Source: Arenibacter sp. P308M17 | Lineage (GTDB): Bacteria; Bacteroidota; Bacteroidia; Flavobacteriales; Flavobacteriaceae | Direction of reading: 5' to 3' | Assembly: GCF_003426735.1 (NCBI RefSeq) | Contig: NZ_QVON01000007.1 | Span: 62,001-126,000, forward strand | DNA length: 64,000 nt | Shown: piece after piece, positions 1 through 8,973 of the stretch | Numbering within the stretch: position 1 is the first letter of the stretch | Layout of the letters: the number at the start of each line of letters is the position of its first letter | Translations under genes and position numbers: made by a program | Notes under the pieces: generated by a model | The model's database searches: none | What the model saw: the letters and a program-made list of their open reading frames with translations, nothing else | Told to the model about the DNA's origin: nothing

Positions 1-40
1 TGTATATTGCTACAATAGCTGAGATGATATTTGTTCTGTA

Positions 41-1222
41 CTAACATATTGTGTTGGATTCTTTGGGTTTATACGTTTCGTTCAACCATACAATTGCTCT
101 TTCCATGGTGGAGGTATCAATTTCATGTACATCGTGTTTGGCCCCTATTTTCGATATCAAGGTAATGGTAAGTTCCCCGCCCAAATGCTCCCTAAATTCC
201 TGGATGCCGTTTAACAATTCATTTAAATCACCATCCTTTTGTAAAGGGATATGTAAATTAAACCCAATTTGTTCCAAAACCTTTAATATACGGTTCAAGG
301 TCTCCATATTTATCAAGCCTATAAAATGGGCATACACCAAATCCAAGGCCATGCCAATGGCAACGGCCTCACCATGTCTCAGTTGGTAATTGGTCATGAA
401 TTCCAATTTATGGGCTGCCCAATGGCCAAAATCCAAAGGTCTTGAAGAACCGCTTTCAAAGGGATCCCCCCCTTGGGCAATGTGTTCCATATGCATTTCT
501 GCACACCGATAAATCAGGTACTCCATGCATTCCATATTACGGGCCTGAAGCAGGGTACCGTTCTCCTCAATAAAGTTAAAGAATACCACATCCTTGATCA
601 GGGCTACTTTTACGGCCTCCGCTATGCCCGAAATCCAATCGCGCTGCTCCAAGGTGGTCAAAAAATTACTATCGTTTATTATGGAATAGGCCGGAGCGAA
701 AGTCCCCAGAAAATTCTTTTTCCCAAAAATGTTGAAACTGTTCTTTACCCCTACGGCAGAGTCGTTTTGGGAAAGTACCGTGGTAGGGATTCGTATTAAT
801 TTTACCCCCCTGTGGGCTATTGCGGCAGCATAACCTACCATGTCTATGATAGCACCTCCCCCAATGGCGACAACAAAAGAATGCCTGCAAATCCTATTCT
901 CGTTTACTGCATTCAATATTCGCCCTACATTACCATAATCATTCTTACACTGTTCCCCACCTGCGATAACAATTTGTTCGGTTAAACGTATCACCGACCT
1001 ATTTTTTGTGCAATAGGACCTAACATCGTCACTAAGATTTGGATGGCAGGCCAATACACCGCTGTCTATTACAAAAAGTACCTTTACATCTCCCTTCTTG
1101 TTATATCCATTTATAATTTCCTGGAACAAGGGGTTGTCCAAACCAAAGATGTATTCCGTGAAATACAATTTATATTCATAAGATACTTTAAAGGATTGCT
1201 CTATTGGTCTGTAATGCGACAT
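41..1222 (-). CDS. eboD: EboD, 3-dehydroquinate synthase-like cyclase
   Basis: A 393-residue member of the AroB/sugar-phosphate cyclase superfamily. The NAD-binding glycine motif GGGAIIDMVG lies at residues 121-130. The metal-site residues expected for dehydroquinate synthases are present: E202 in GIAEAVK, H267 in DFGHW and H283 in RHGEAVAIG. It is 11 bp downstream of the UbiA-like gene and follows a TatD-like gene, which is the eboB-eboC-eboD order known from cyanobacterial and Bacteroidota ebo clusters. It is therefore more likely EboD than housekeeping AroB. The product of EboD is not established; the family link suggests cyclisation of a sugar phosphate. eboE and eboF, if present, would lie just left of the window edge. 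Confidence 0.85.
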   Translation of the reverse strand: MSHYRPIEQSFKVSYEYKLYFTEYIFGLDNPLFQEIINGYNKKGDVKVLFVIDSGVLACHPNLSDDVRSYCTKNRSVIRLTEQIVIAGGEQCKNDYGNVGRILNAVNENRICRHSFVVAIGGGAIIDMVGYAAAIAHRGVKLIRIPTTVLSQNDSAVGVKNSFNIFGKKNFLGTFAPAYSIINDSNFLTTLEQRDWISGIAEAVKVALIKDVVFFNFIEENGTLLQARNMECMEYLIYRCAEMHMEHIAQGGDPFESGSSRPLDFGHWAAHKLEFMTNYQLRHGEAVAIGMALDLVYAHFIGLINMETLNRILKVLEQIGFNLHIPLQKDGDLNELLNGIQEFREHLGGELTITLISKIGAKHDVHEIDTSTMERAIVWLNETYKPKESNTIC

Positions 1223-1233
1223 ACTTTAAAACG

Positions 1234-2136
1234 TTAGGTAACTGCGAACAGTTTTGATAAATAAATAGATAAGGGCAATAGCAATATTATAAGTATCCCT
1301 ACCCACCAATGGGAAAACCCTACGGCTAGGCTTGCGTCCAAAACAATGATAGATATTACTCCGGACATCACTGCATTCTTTATGTTCTTTGGCGAATTAT
1401 CCGAATATGCCTTCAACAAAGGCCTGAATATTAAAAACCCGAACAACAACAAAAATGGAACGGCCTCCAATACATTAAGGCCCAAAGTTGAAAAAAGGAC
1501 CACTATTCCCAAGATCACACTACTATACAATGCTCCTGCCAAAATAATATGGCCCTTATTATTCCCATGTACTTCTCCCCTACTAATGAGGGTTATGGCC
1601 GCTATATATATTATGGGGAAAATGAAGAACTCCCAATGGTTATAATTACCTAAAATAGTTATCCCAAGCAATAAATTTAAACCTCTGCAAATTCCCATAT
1701 TAAGAGGTCCAAAGAAAGAATGGTGTTTCCCAAAGGCATCGTATAAAAGGATGAAAAGTCCTAAAGTGACCGCTACCATTCCACTTACCGAACCTACCAA
1801 AAATGAAAACAAAACCCCTAAATTCATCAACACCCCTCCAAAGATCGCAGCAGATCGCACAGAAACCAGTCCGGAGGGAATGGGTCTTTCCGGGCGCTCC
1901 ACCTTATCCAATTTAAAATCTAGGACATCATTGAGGACAACTCCGGCAGCATAAAGAAACACGGAGGAAAACACCAATAGGGCTATGTCCCACATCTTGA
2001 AAGTATTCCAATCCGTGTTTAGGGAGATTCCCATTAATACGCCCGAAATTGCCACCCCTGCCAAAACATCGGCAGCAGCTGTGGGCAAATTTGCTGGTCT
2101 GGCAAGCCTTAAATATCCTTTCAATACAGGATTCAT
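1234..2136 (-). CDS. eboC: EboC, UbiA-family prenyltransferase
   Basis: A 300-residue polytopic membrane protein of the UbiA superfamily, which transfers a prenyl chain from a polyprenyl diphosphate to an acceptor. The first Asp-rich motif is NDVLDFKLDKVERPERP, the typical NDxxDxxxD with the following RP pair. The second is a weaker YDAFGKHHSFFGP segment. About eight hydrophobic segments follow each other. Its ATG overlaps the stop codon of the TatD-like gene by one base (TAATG), so translation is probably coupled. The neighbours identify it as the UbiA-like member of the ebo cluster. The acceptor substrate is unknown. Confidence 0.85.
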   Translation of the reverse strand: MNPVLKGYLRLARPANLPTAAADVLAGVAISGVLMGISLNTDWNTFKMWDIALLVFSSVFLYAAGVVLNDVLDFKLDKVERPERPIPSGLVSVRSAAIFGGVLMNLGVLFSFLVGSVSGMVAVTLGLFILLYDAFGKHHSFFGPLNMGICRGLNLLLGITILGNYNHWEFFIFPIIYIAAITLISRGEVHGNNKGHIILAGALYSSVILGIVVLFSTLGLNVLEAVPFLLLFGFLIFRPLLKAYSDNSPKNIKNAVMSGVISIIVLDASLAVGFSHWWVGILIILLLPLSIYLSKLFAVT

Positions 2137-3044
2137 TATACTATTTTATCCGCATCAATCTTGGGTTGCTGCCCTCTCAAAACACTATTGTCATTATATA
2201 ATTTAGTTTGATTGATGCCCTGTGGATTTAACCAATCGGATTCCTTCATTTTACCATTCTTCCCAAAAATCTCCAATGCATTTTGGTAACAAGTCTTGAC
2301 CACGTCCGATTTGGCAATGCCCTTTTTTAACATCAGGGAGGCCGTTTTTGGTACTGCCAGGGGATCACTAACGCCCCAGTCAGCAGAACTATCCACAATA
2401 ATACGCTCGCTACCAAAATTTCTTACTACCTCTACCATTCTCTCGTTCCCCATCTTGGTTTTTGGATAAATGGTAAAGGCTGCCCAAAAACCGCGATCCA
2501 ATACGTCCTTAACGGTTTCTTCGTTGTTATGGTCTATAACCACCATCCCGGGATCCAGACCGTGTTCCAAACAAACCTCCATACTTTTTATGGTGCCCGA
2601 CTTTTTGTCCCTATGTGGGGTATGTATCTGTACCGGTATATTCAGTTCTTTGGCCAACTCCAACTGCATTCTAAAATATTTATCCTCTGCAGGGGTCTGA
2701 TCGTCATAACCAATTTCCCCAATGGCCACCACATTCTCCTTGTGTACGTACAATGGCAATAGTTCTATTACCTGCTCCGCCAAGGCTTCATTGTTCGCCT
2801 CCTTGGAATTCAAGCCTATAGTGCAATAATGGTGTATCCCAAACTGACTTGCCCTGAAAGGTTCCCAACCCACCAGGCTGCTATAATAATCCTGGAACGA
2901 TCCGACCTGTGTACGTGGCTGCCCCAACCAGAACGAAGGCTCTATAATGGCCACTACCCCTGCCGCTGCCATGGCCTCATAATCATCGGTTGTCCTGGAG
3001 GTCATGTGTACGTGTGGATCTATAATCATCATTTTCTCTTCCAT
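2136..3044 (-). CDS. eboB: EboB, TatD-family metal-dependent hydrolase
   Basis: A 302-residue amidohydrolase-superfamily TIM barrel. Metal ligands of the TatD type are visible: H11 and H13 (DPHVH), E110 (AIGEIGYD), H141 (QIHTPHR), H172 (IDHNNE) and D222 (SADWG). There is no signal peptide, so a cytoplasmic location is expected. The gene leads the compact run eboB-eboC-eboD. In-frame ATG codons at residues 5 and 6 are alternative starts. I saw no strong promoter in the 249 bp upstream. TatD homologues are often called DNases, but the context argues for a dedicated ebo function of unknown substrate. Confidence 0.82.
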   Translation of the reverse strand: MEEKMMIIDPHVHMTSRTTDDYEAMAAAGVVAIIEPSFWLGQPRTQVGSFQDYYSSLVGWEPFRASQFGIHHYCTIGLNSKEANNEALAEQVIELLPLYVHKENVVAIGEIGYDDQTPAEDKYFRMQLELAKELNIPVQIHTPHRDKKSGTIKSMEVCLEHGLDPGMVVIDHNNEETVKDVLDRGFWAAFTIYPKTKMGNERMVEVVRNFGSERIIVDSSADWGVSDPLAVPKTASLMLKKGIAKSDVVKTCYQNALEIFGKNGKMKESDWLNPQGINQTKLYNDNSVLRGQQPKIDADKIV

Positions 3045-3293
3045 AATAATATTGTATGCTTTTATTGATTAACGACTCAAAAATTCTAATATTTTATCAC
3101 TCCTATGGGAGTCAGCACCTATAGGGTACACCCCCCTGTTCCAAAGGCAGTTCCAACCGATAAAGTTAATTAATTAATGGGGTTTATCAATTATAACCGG
3201 CCCATTTTAAAAGCGTTTTAACAGAAAACCTTACTGCCCACTTTATTTTAGCCCCAAAGAATCTCATTTTTTTTAATGAAAGCTATAACCCGC

Positions 3294-6200
3294 TCAATAT
3301 TTCAATTGCATTGCGTTAAAATTGGCTATTACATCTTCCTTGTCGCCCGTACCCTTAAAAACAAGGTATAGAGCACCGAAATCCTTGGTAGGGGTTACCG
3401 GGACAAGGTAATTCATCTTGGCTCCTTTTTCTTTATCAAAATAAGTAAAGGAGGTTTCCCCTATGAGTGTTCCGTTGGGACTATTTTCCCTAATTTCCAC
3501 TTTTCCACCATACGGATGGTCGGCCCCAAAATACAGGAAAAACTCAATATTTTTTAAGCCTTCCAAGCCTATATCGCTGAATTTTAGATAGGAATCATTT
3601 TTAATGGACCCCACTACTTGGTCTCCTTCCACTTCCCAAGTACTCAATCCCCCACTTTTTTCATCGGCATTTTGCCCTTCATACCTTGGGAATTTAAAAA
3701 CAATTTGATCCCTAACGGAAAGGGAGGATTCCGGTAGTTCCTTACTTCCCTTATCGGTATAGGAGGCCATTAGGACATACTTTCCTTGGCTATTTTTGGC
3801 CTGATGGGCCTTAAAACCAACTTCTCCCTCTATGGCCAATAGATTTTCATCCTTCCCAATATCCGTATTTAAGGAAAGTATATAATCCACTATTTTACCA
3901 ACTTCCGATACCTTTAATTGGGGGTGTGCGGACATCATACTTTCTCCCCAAACCCCGGAGCCCCCTTTAATGATCTTATCGATCAAATAATTTTTGTCCT
4001 TGTCCGAATAGCGCGATGCAATTTCTTCGTAGGAAGGCCCGTTCACCTTAACATTTATGGCATGGCAGGCCTTACAGTCCGTATCGTCCATTATCAACCG
4101 GCCTTCCGGTATCGTAGTCTGTTGATGTCCAATGGTAGCCTTGACCATATCCTCACCTTCCGGAATATAATTAAAGGTGACCTTTACATCCTTGGGATCT
4201 ATGGTACCCTCAAGGGTACTTCCATCCTGCTTATCGGTCACAACTACCTTATAGACTACCTTGCGCCCATCCCAATAGGTTTTGTTCTTGGTATCCAATT
4301 CTATTTTCAATTCTGGAATATCGTTGCCCACCAATATCTTTTGGGTAGCGATATCCGAGTTTCCGGCTTCATCTTTCACCTTTAGGCGAACGGTATAATT
4401 CCCAGGTTTATTGAACGTAAAACTTGGTTCAATGGCGGTATCCTGAACCTCATCAGAAGTAAAATACCATTCATATTGTAGCTTGTCCTTATCAAAATCT
4501 TGGGAAGTACTCCCTGAAAAATTTACGGTAAAGGGCTGGGCACCTACCATTTTATCCGAAGTAATCCTGGAAACCGGATTGCGATTACCATTAATATAAC
4601 TAATCCTGTTTAAGCGGGCATCCATATTTTGGGAATTCCATTTTTGCCCATATTCAAGGACATAAAGGTGGCCATCCGAAGCAAAAAGCATATCCATTGG
4701 ATGGGAGAACTCGCTACTGGGCATAAAGGGGTCTGCCTTTACATAGTTGTGATCCCCATCCAGTGTTACCACATAGATCCAATCCCTCATCCATTCATAC
4801 AATAAAACCTTGTTCTCAAAATATTCCGGAAATTTATTGGTAGCATTGGGATAGTTGGAAGCATGATAAATTGGGCCGGCCATGGGGTTCACCCCACCAG
4901 ACCCCAACCATGGAAATTCCTCGGAAGCCCCATAGGAAAACCAGATCATGGATTCCTGGGCGGGTGGAAGTTCCTTGATTCCGGTATTGTTGGGGGAATC
5001 GTTGATCAATTTGGCAGGGTTAAACTTTTCACCGGGAGTTTCCGTAGTAAAATCATAATCATTATAAGCCTGATTATTGCCCCTTGTATAGGGCCATCCC
5101 CAATTCCCTGCTTTTCTTGCCTGATCAAATTCCCCCATCCCATGTGGCCCCCTATTGGGATCGCCCTTACCTGCGTCAGGACCTACATCTCCCCAATACA
5201 CATATCCTGTTTCACTATCTATGGAAAATCTAAACGGGTTTCTACACCCCATTACATATATCTCCGGCCTAGTACCTGGAGTACCTACCGGGAAAAGATT
5301 GCCTTCGGGAATGGAATAGGTACCGTCGTCTTCCGGTTTAATCCTCAAAATCTTTCCTCTAAGGTCATTGGCATTGGCGGCGGATTTTTGGGCATCCCAT
5401 AACGCCCTGCCCTCCCGCTCATCTATTGGCGCAAAGCCCGAAGACTCAAAAGGATTGGTATTGTCTCCCAGACCTATAAATAAATTGCCATCGGGACCAA
5501 ATTCCAATGCCCCTCCACTATGACAGCATTTACGCAGGGTCGGGATGGTCAATAAGTTCTTTTCAGAGGCAAAATCCAAGGAATCGCCCGCCAAGGTAAA
5601 TCTGGATATCCGTTGTTCGCTTTTATCCCCGGGTGCGGAATAGAAGAGGTAGATCCAATTGTTTTTTTCATAATCTGGGTCTACCGCAATACCCAACAAC
5701 CCATCCTCATTACCGTAAAACAAATCCAACTGGGCCAGCTGCCTTGTCTTTTCTTCCTTAAAATCATAGAGTTTCAAGGCTCCCCTGCGCTCAACGAACA
5801 ATATACCCCTACCCGGTAATTCTTCGATTTCCATGGGCTCGTTCAGGTTAAAATCGAGCACCTTGCGAACGTACCTATTTTCCTCCGGTATCCTTTGGGT
5901 CGTTGCCTTGCTGTAATCCAATTGGTCCTTGCCCATAACATAGTCAAGGCCGCCCAAAACATGGTTTAGAAAATCAGGGTTTTCAAAAGTGGCATCGGTA
6001 TGCCCCATTTCGGTGTAAAAAGACCTTCCCCCGTCATAATCGTGATACCAGGAAATAGGATGGTTTGCCCCATTCTCCCCACCTTCATAGCTGGTCTCAT
6101 CAATTTCTATCAATACCTTTATATCCGGGTTAATGTCCTTAAAATTGTACCATTCGTCCGACTTCATCCAGGTGTCTGCCATGAAGTTGGTGGCCGGATG

Positions 6201-6644
6201 GACCTTGTCCACCACCTTCAATCTAGCCTCCTGAATATTGGGATGCCCTTTAAAATAAGCTCCTACCAATTTATTGTACCAAGGCCATCCGTATTCGGTA
6301 TCCGTTGCTGCATGAATTCCAAAAAATCCCCCACCCGCTTGAATATACCTCTCAAAATCTGCCTGTTGCACCTCATTCAACACATCACCTGTAGTATTCA
6401 AAAAGATTACAGCGGCGTACTCCTGTAAAATATCTTCAGTAAAATAGCTAGCATCCTCGGTCGCATCCACGATAAAATCATTTTCAGCACCCAACTTTTT
6501 CATTGCTTCTACACCCGCCTCGATAGAACCATGCCTAAATGCTTCAGTTTTACTAAAAACCAATATTTTAGATTCTTTCGAGCTACAGGAACCGAAAAAG
6601 GAAACTAGGACAAGCCCAATTAACAACTTCAAAATATTACCCAT
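3294..6644 (-). CDS. Secreted ThuA / sugar dehydrogenase / PKD / cytochrome c / CBM-like fusion lipoprotein
   Basis: A 1116-residue multidomain exported protein. The N-terminus has a lipoprotein signal ending in the lipobox FGSC at C20. A ThuA (trehalose-utilisation, class I glutamine-amidotransferase-like) domain spans roughly 26-235. A PQQ-type glucose/sorbosone dehydrogenase beta-propeller spans about 255-680. A PKD domain follows at about 690-775. A cytochrome c domain has a CKACH haem site at 857-861 and a downstream Met as possible distal ligand. A C-terminal carbohydrate-binding CBM6-like beta-sandwich completes it. Such fusions are common in marine Bacteroidota. The likely role is periplasmic or surface oxidation of a sugar with electrons passed to the haem; the substrate is unknown. 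It is transcribed divergently from the DUF1080 gene across a 429-bp gap. Confidence 0.85.
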   Translation of the reverse strand: MGNILKLLIGLVLVSFFGSCSSKESKILVFSKTEAFRHGSIEAGVEAMKKLGAENDFIVDATEDASYFTEDILQEYAAVIFLNTTGDVLNEVQQADFERYIQAGGGFFGIHAATDTEYGWPWYNKLVGAYFKGHPNIQEARLKVVDKVHPATNFMADTWMKSDEWYNFKDINPDIKVLIEIDETSYEGGENGANHPISWYHDYDGGRSFYTEMGHTDATFENPDFLNHVLGGLDYVMGKDQLDYSKATTQRIPEENRYVRKVLDFNLNEPMEIEELPGRGILFVERRGALKLYDFKEEKTRQLAQLDLFYGNEDGLLGIAVDPDYEKNNWIYLFYSAPGDKSEQRISRFTLAGDSLDFASEKNLLTIPTLRKCCHSGGALEFGPDGNLFIGLGDNTNPFESSGFAPIDEREGRALWDAQKSAANANDLRGKILRIKPEDDGTYSIPEGNLFPVGTPGTRPEIYVMGCRNPFRFSIDSETGYVYWGDVGPDAGKGDPNRGPHGMGEFDQARKAGNWGWPYTRGNNQAYNDYDFTTETPGEKFNPAKLINDSPNNTGIKELPPAQESMIWFSYGASEEFPWLGSGGVNPMAGPIYHASNYPNATNKFPEYFENKVLLYEWMRDWIYVVTLDGDHNYVKADPFMPSSEFSHPMDMLFASDGHLYVLEYGQKWNSQNMDARLNRISYINGNRNPVSRITSDKMVGAQPFTVNFSGSTSQDFDKDKLQYEWYFTSDEVQDTAIEPSFTFNKPGNYTVRLKVKDEAGNSDIATQKILVGNDIPELKIELDTKNKTYWDGRKVVYKVVVTDKQDGSTLEGTIDPKDVKVTFNYIPEGEDMVKATIGHQQTTIPEGRLIMDDTDCKACHAINVKVNGPSYEEIASRYSDKDKNYLIDKIIKGGSGVWGESMMSAHPQLKVSEVGKIVDYILSLNTDIGKDENLLAIEGEVGFKAHQAKNSQGKYVLMASYTDKGSKELPESSLSVRDQIVFKFPRYEGQNADEKSGGLSTWEVEGDQVVGSIKNDSYLKFSDIGLEGLKNIEFFLYFGADHPYGGKVEIRENSPNGTLIGETSFTYFDKEKGAKMNYLVPVTPTKDFGALYLVFKGTGDKEDVIANFNAMQLKY

Positions 6645-7073
6645 AATACTAATTAATTTGATACTGATTACTGAATCAAAATGTCCCCTGTGGTAGATTA
6701 TCCTTTAGCCCACAAATTTTAAAAAACACTTGATCTAAAAACAAATTATACTTATATAAATACTTTTTTTGCCCAAAATTCAATATTCACTACAATAATG
6801 CAGCAATTTAAATCATTTGAAAAGAATTTTAAATAAACAGGCAAAAAAATACCAACAAAGCATCCAATTCTTCAATCCAGGCACCTTCCTTTACTATAAG
6901 GACTAGCCTTCACAGATTCCTCCTATAAATCCCATTGCACCAACTGAATAATTTTATTCAATATTAATCCAGGCGAAACTGACGGCAAATGTTAAATTTT
7001 AATTTTAAGACCGCATTAAAATAATATAATGTGATACATTTAGGGCTTGCAATTCTAGAAACCATATTACCAA
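6645..7073. promoter_or_regulatory. Divergent intergenic region
   Basis: This 429-bp AT-rich gap separates two divergent secreted-protein genes and must carry both promoters and any shared operator. I saw no exact TAnnTTTG box. A near match (TACATTTA, about 7034-7041) lies 33 nt upstream of the DUF1080 gene start. No hairpin or repeat stands out. Confidence 0.35.
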
Positions 7074-8963
7074 ATGAAAATCAAAATATCAATCCTCCTT
7101 CTTTTTTCCGGATTTGGTCTGTTAGCGCAAGAGCAATTGTCCTTGGAAAATTTAAACCAGTTTAAAGACCCTTCCCAAAATTGGAAAATAGTGGGCGATG
7201 TGGTGGCCGACAGGAACATTAGGGTGCATACCCACCAAGATCCTGAACCGGAACCCTTATCCAAAAAGGAAAAACGCAAACAAAAAAAATCGGAAGAAAC
7301 CATACATCCTATTCACATAGAACCTGGAACCGGTGTTCTGTACAACGATTACAGCTTTACCCAAAAAGACCATCTATTGTCCCAATGGGAGCATGGCGAT
7401 ATAAAGCTGGAGATGGAGGTCTTGATTCCCAATGGGTCCAATTCCGGGATTTATTTGCAGGGCAGGTATGAACTCCAAATAAAGGATAGTTGGGGGGTTA
7501 AAAACCCAACCTCCTATGATTTTGGGGGTATCCATAGAAATTGGGAAGAAGCGCCCGACACGAAATTCCTGGGCATTACACCTTTGAGCAATCCGGCCAA
7601 AGCCCCTGGTTTGTGGCAAAAGCTTAAAATTCATTTTGAAGCACCAAAATTCAATAATGCCGGGGAAAAAATTGCCAATGCAAAATTTGTTTCCGTGTTC
7701 TTGAACGACGTTCTAATTCATAACAACGTAGAAGTGCCACTACCCACAGGAGGCCCTATTTCCACGGTAGAAACCGCCAAGGGTCCGTTAATGATACAAG
7801 GGGATCATGGTCCCATGGCCTTTAGAAACATAAAGTACCAACTATTGAAGGAATCCGGAGTCACCCTCTCCAATTTAAGTTATAGGGTGTACAAGGGCGA
7901 CTTTAATGGCCTGGAAGATCTGGAAACCGCAGAGGCTTCCGAAAAAAAATCCGGGGAGCTAATAGACATCAATGTAGTACACGAAGAAGACCGCTATGGA
8001 ATTCAATATTCTGGGATCATCAATGTTCCGGAAGCGGGCAATTACATCTTTAGCATAGGTTATACCGGAGGTATTGCCTTTGCCCTAGATGGCAAGGCCA
8101 TTGCAACCAATAATTCCGCCGATGCCCAGGAAGAATTGGAAGAGATCGTGACCTTATCGGCGGGGGACCACCCATTTAGCTTGACCAATATAAAAAATGC
8201 GGGCTGGAGAGCCCCTAGATTGGGACTTTCCATTGCCACACAACATACCAATCCAAGAAACTTTCATGTTTATGATTCCTACCCCCCGAGAATAAGTTCC
8301 AGGTCGCCTATTTTGGTCAATGCCGGGGCCGAACCACGGATGCTAAGGGGTTTTGTTAGTTTTGGAGGCAGTCAGGAGCGCCTTTCGCACACCATTGGCG
8401 TAGGAACAGTTGAGGGCATAAATTTTGTATATGACATGGGATCCGAAAATCTTGTTGGTATGTGGCGTGGTTCCTTTGTAGATGCCACCCCCATGTGGCA
8501 CAGTAGGGGCGATGGCTCTTTTAAACCAAATGGTTCCGTCCTCTGGACCTTTTTAAACCAGCCCTTGGCCGCTCTTAACGATTTACAGAGTCCGTTTCCA
8601 AAAAAAGGAAGTGCTCTCGAATTTAAACCCGCAGGATATACCATAAACCCTGAAAACGGCCTACCGATATTTAAATACACCTATAAGGATGTTGATGTGG
8701 AGAACAGGGTCTACCCCAATGGGAAAAACACCCACATAATTAATGAAGTACATTTCTCCAAGGCGGGGGAGCCCAATTGGTATTATAAGCTTGCATCTGG
8801 AAAGGCCAAGAAATTGGCCGACGGGTCCTTTGATATCAATGACCATCAATTCTACGTAAATGTACTATCTGGTCAGGAACCTATCATTAGGGTAGTAAAT
8901 GATGAAACGGAATTGATCGTTCCGGTAGATGGCCGCACTATTAAGTATGAAATAATCTGGTAA
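7074..8963 (+). CDS. Secreted DUF1080 (3-keto-disaccharide hydrolase-type) protein with PA14-like domain
   Basis: A 629-residue exported protein with a Sec signal peptide cleaved after about residue 18 (GLLAQ). The first half contains a DUF1080/PF06439 laminin-G-like fold, with the characteristic segments NSGIYLQGRYELQI, a Trp-rich stretch and IQGDHGPMAFRNI at about 242-254. A PA14-like sugar-binding segment follows at about 305-385. The C-terminal 230 residues are a beta-rich region seen with cytochrome-type propeller proteins. PF06439 members are now linked to cleavage of 3-keto-glycosides, which fits the neighbouring ThuA and dehydrogenase domains. The next gene starts 10 bp downstream, so the two form an operon. 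The exact substrate cannot be inferred. Confidence 0.78.
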   Translation: MKIKISILLLFSGFGLLAQEQLSLENLNQFKDPSQNWKIVGDVVADRNIRVHTHQDPEPEPLSKKEKRKQKKSEETIHPIHIEPGTGVLYNDYSFTQKDHLLSQWEHGDIKLEMEVLIPNGSNSGIYLQGRYELQIKDSWGVKNPTSYDFGGIHRNWEEAPDTKFLGITPLSNPAKAPGLWQKLKIHFEAPKFNNAGEKIANAKFVSVFLNDVLIHNNVEVPLPTGGPISTVETAKGPLMIQGDHGPMAFRNIKYQLLKESGVTLSNLSYRVYKGDFNGLEDLETAEASEKKSGELIDINVVHEEDRYGIQYSGIINVPEAGNYIFSIGYTGGIAFALDGKAIATNNSADAQEELEEIVTLSAGDHPFSLTNIKNAGWRAPRLGLSIATQHTNPRNFHVYDSYPPRISSRSPILVNAGAEPRMLRGFVSFGGSQERLSHTIGVGTVEGINFVYDMGSENLVGMWRGSFVDATPMWHSRGDGSFKPNGSVLWTFLNQPLAALNDLQSPFPKKGSALEFKPAGYTINPENGLPIFKYTYKDVDVENRVYPNGKNTHIINEVHFSKAGEPNWYYKLASGKAKKLADGSFDINDHQFYVNVLSGQEPIIRVVNDETELIVPVDGRTIKYEIIW

Positions 8964-8973
8964 GAATAAGAAT

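Noticed and set aside
473..890. Plus- and minus-strand ORFs inside eboD
   Set aside because: They overlap a well-supported family member in another frame and show no protein-like features.
41..1222. Housekeeping aroB
   Set aside because: Contiguous UbiA- and TatD-like genes and a separate aroQ locus favour EboD of the ebo cluster.
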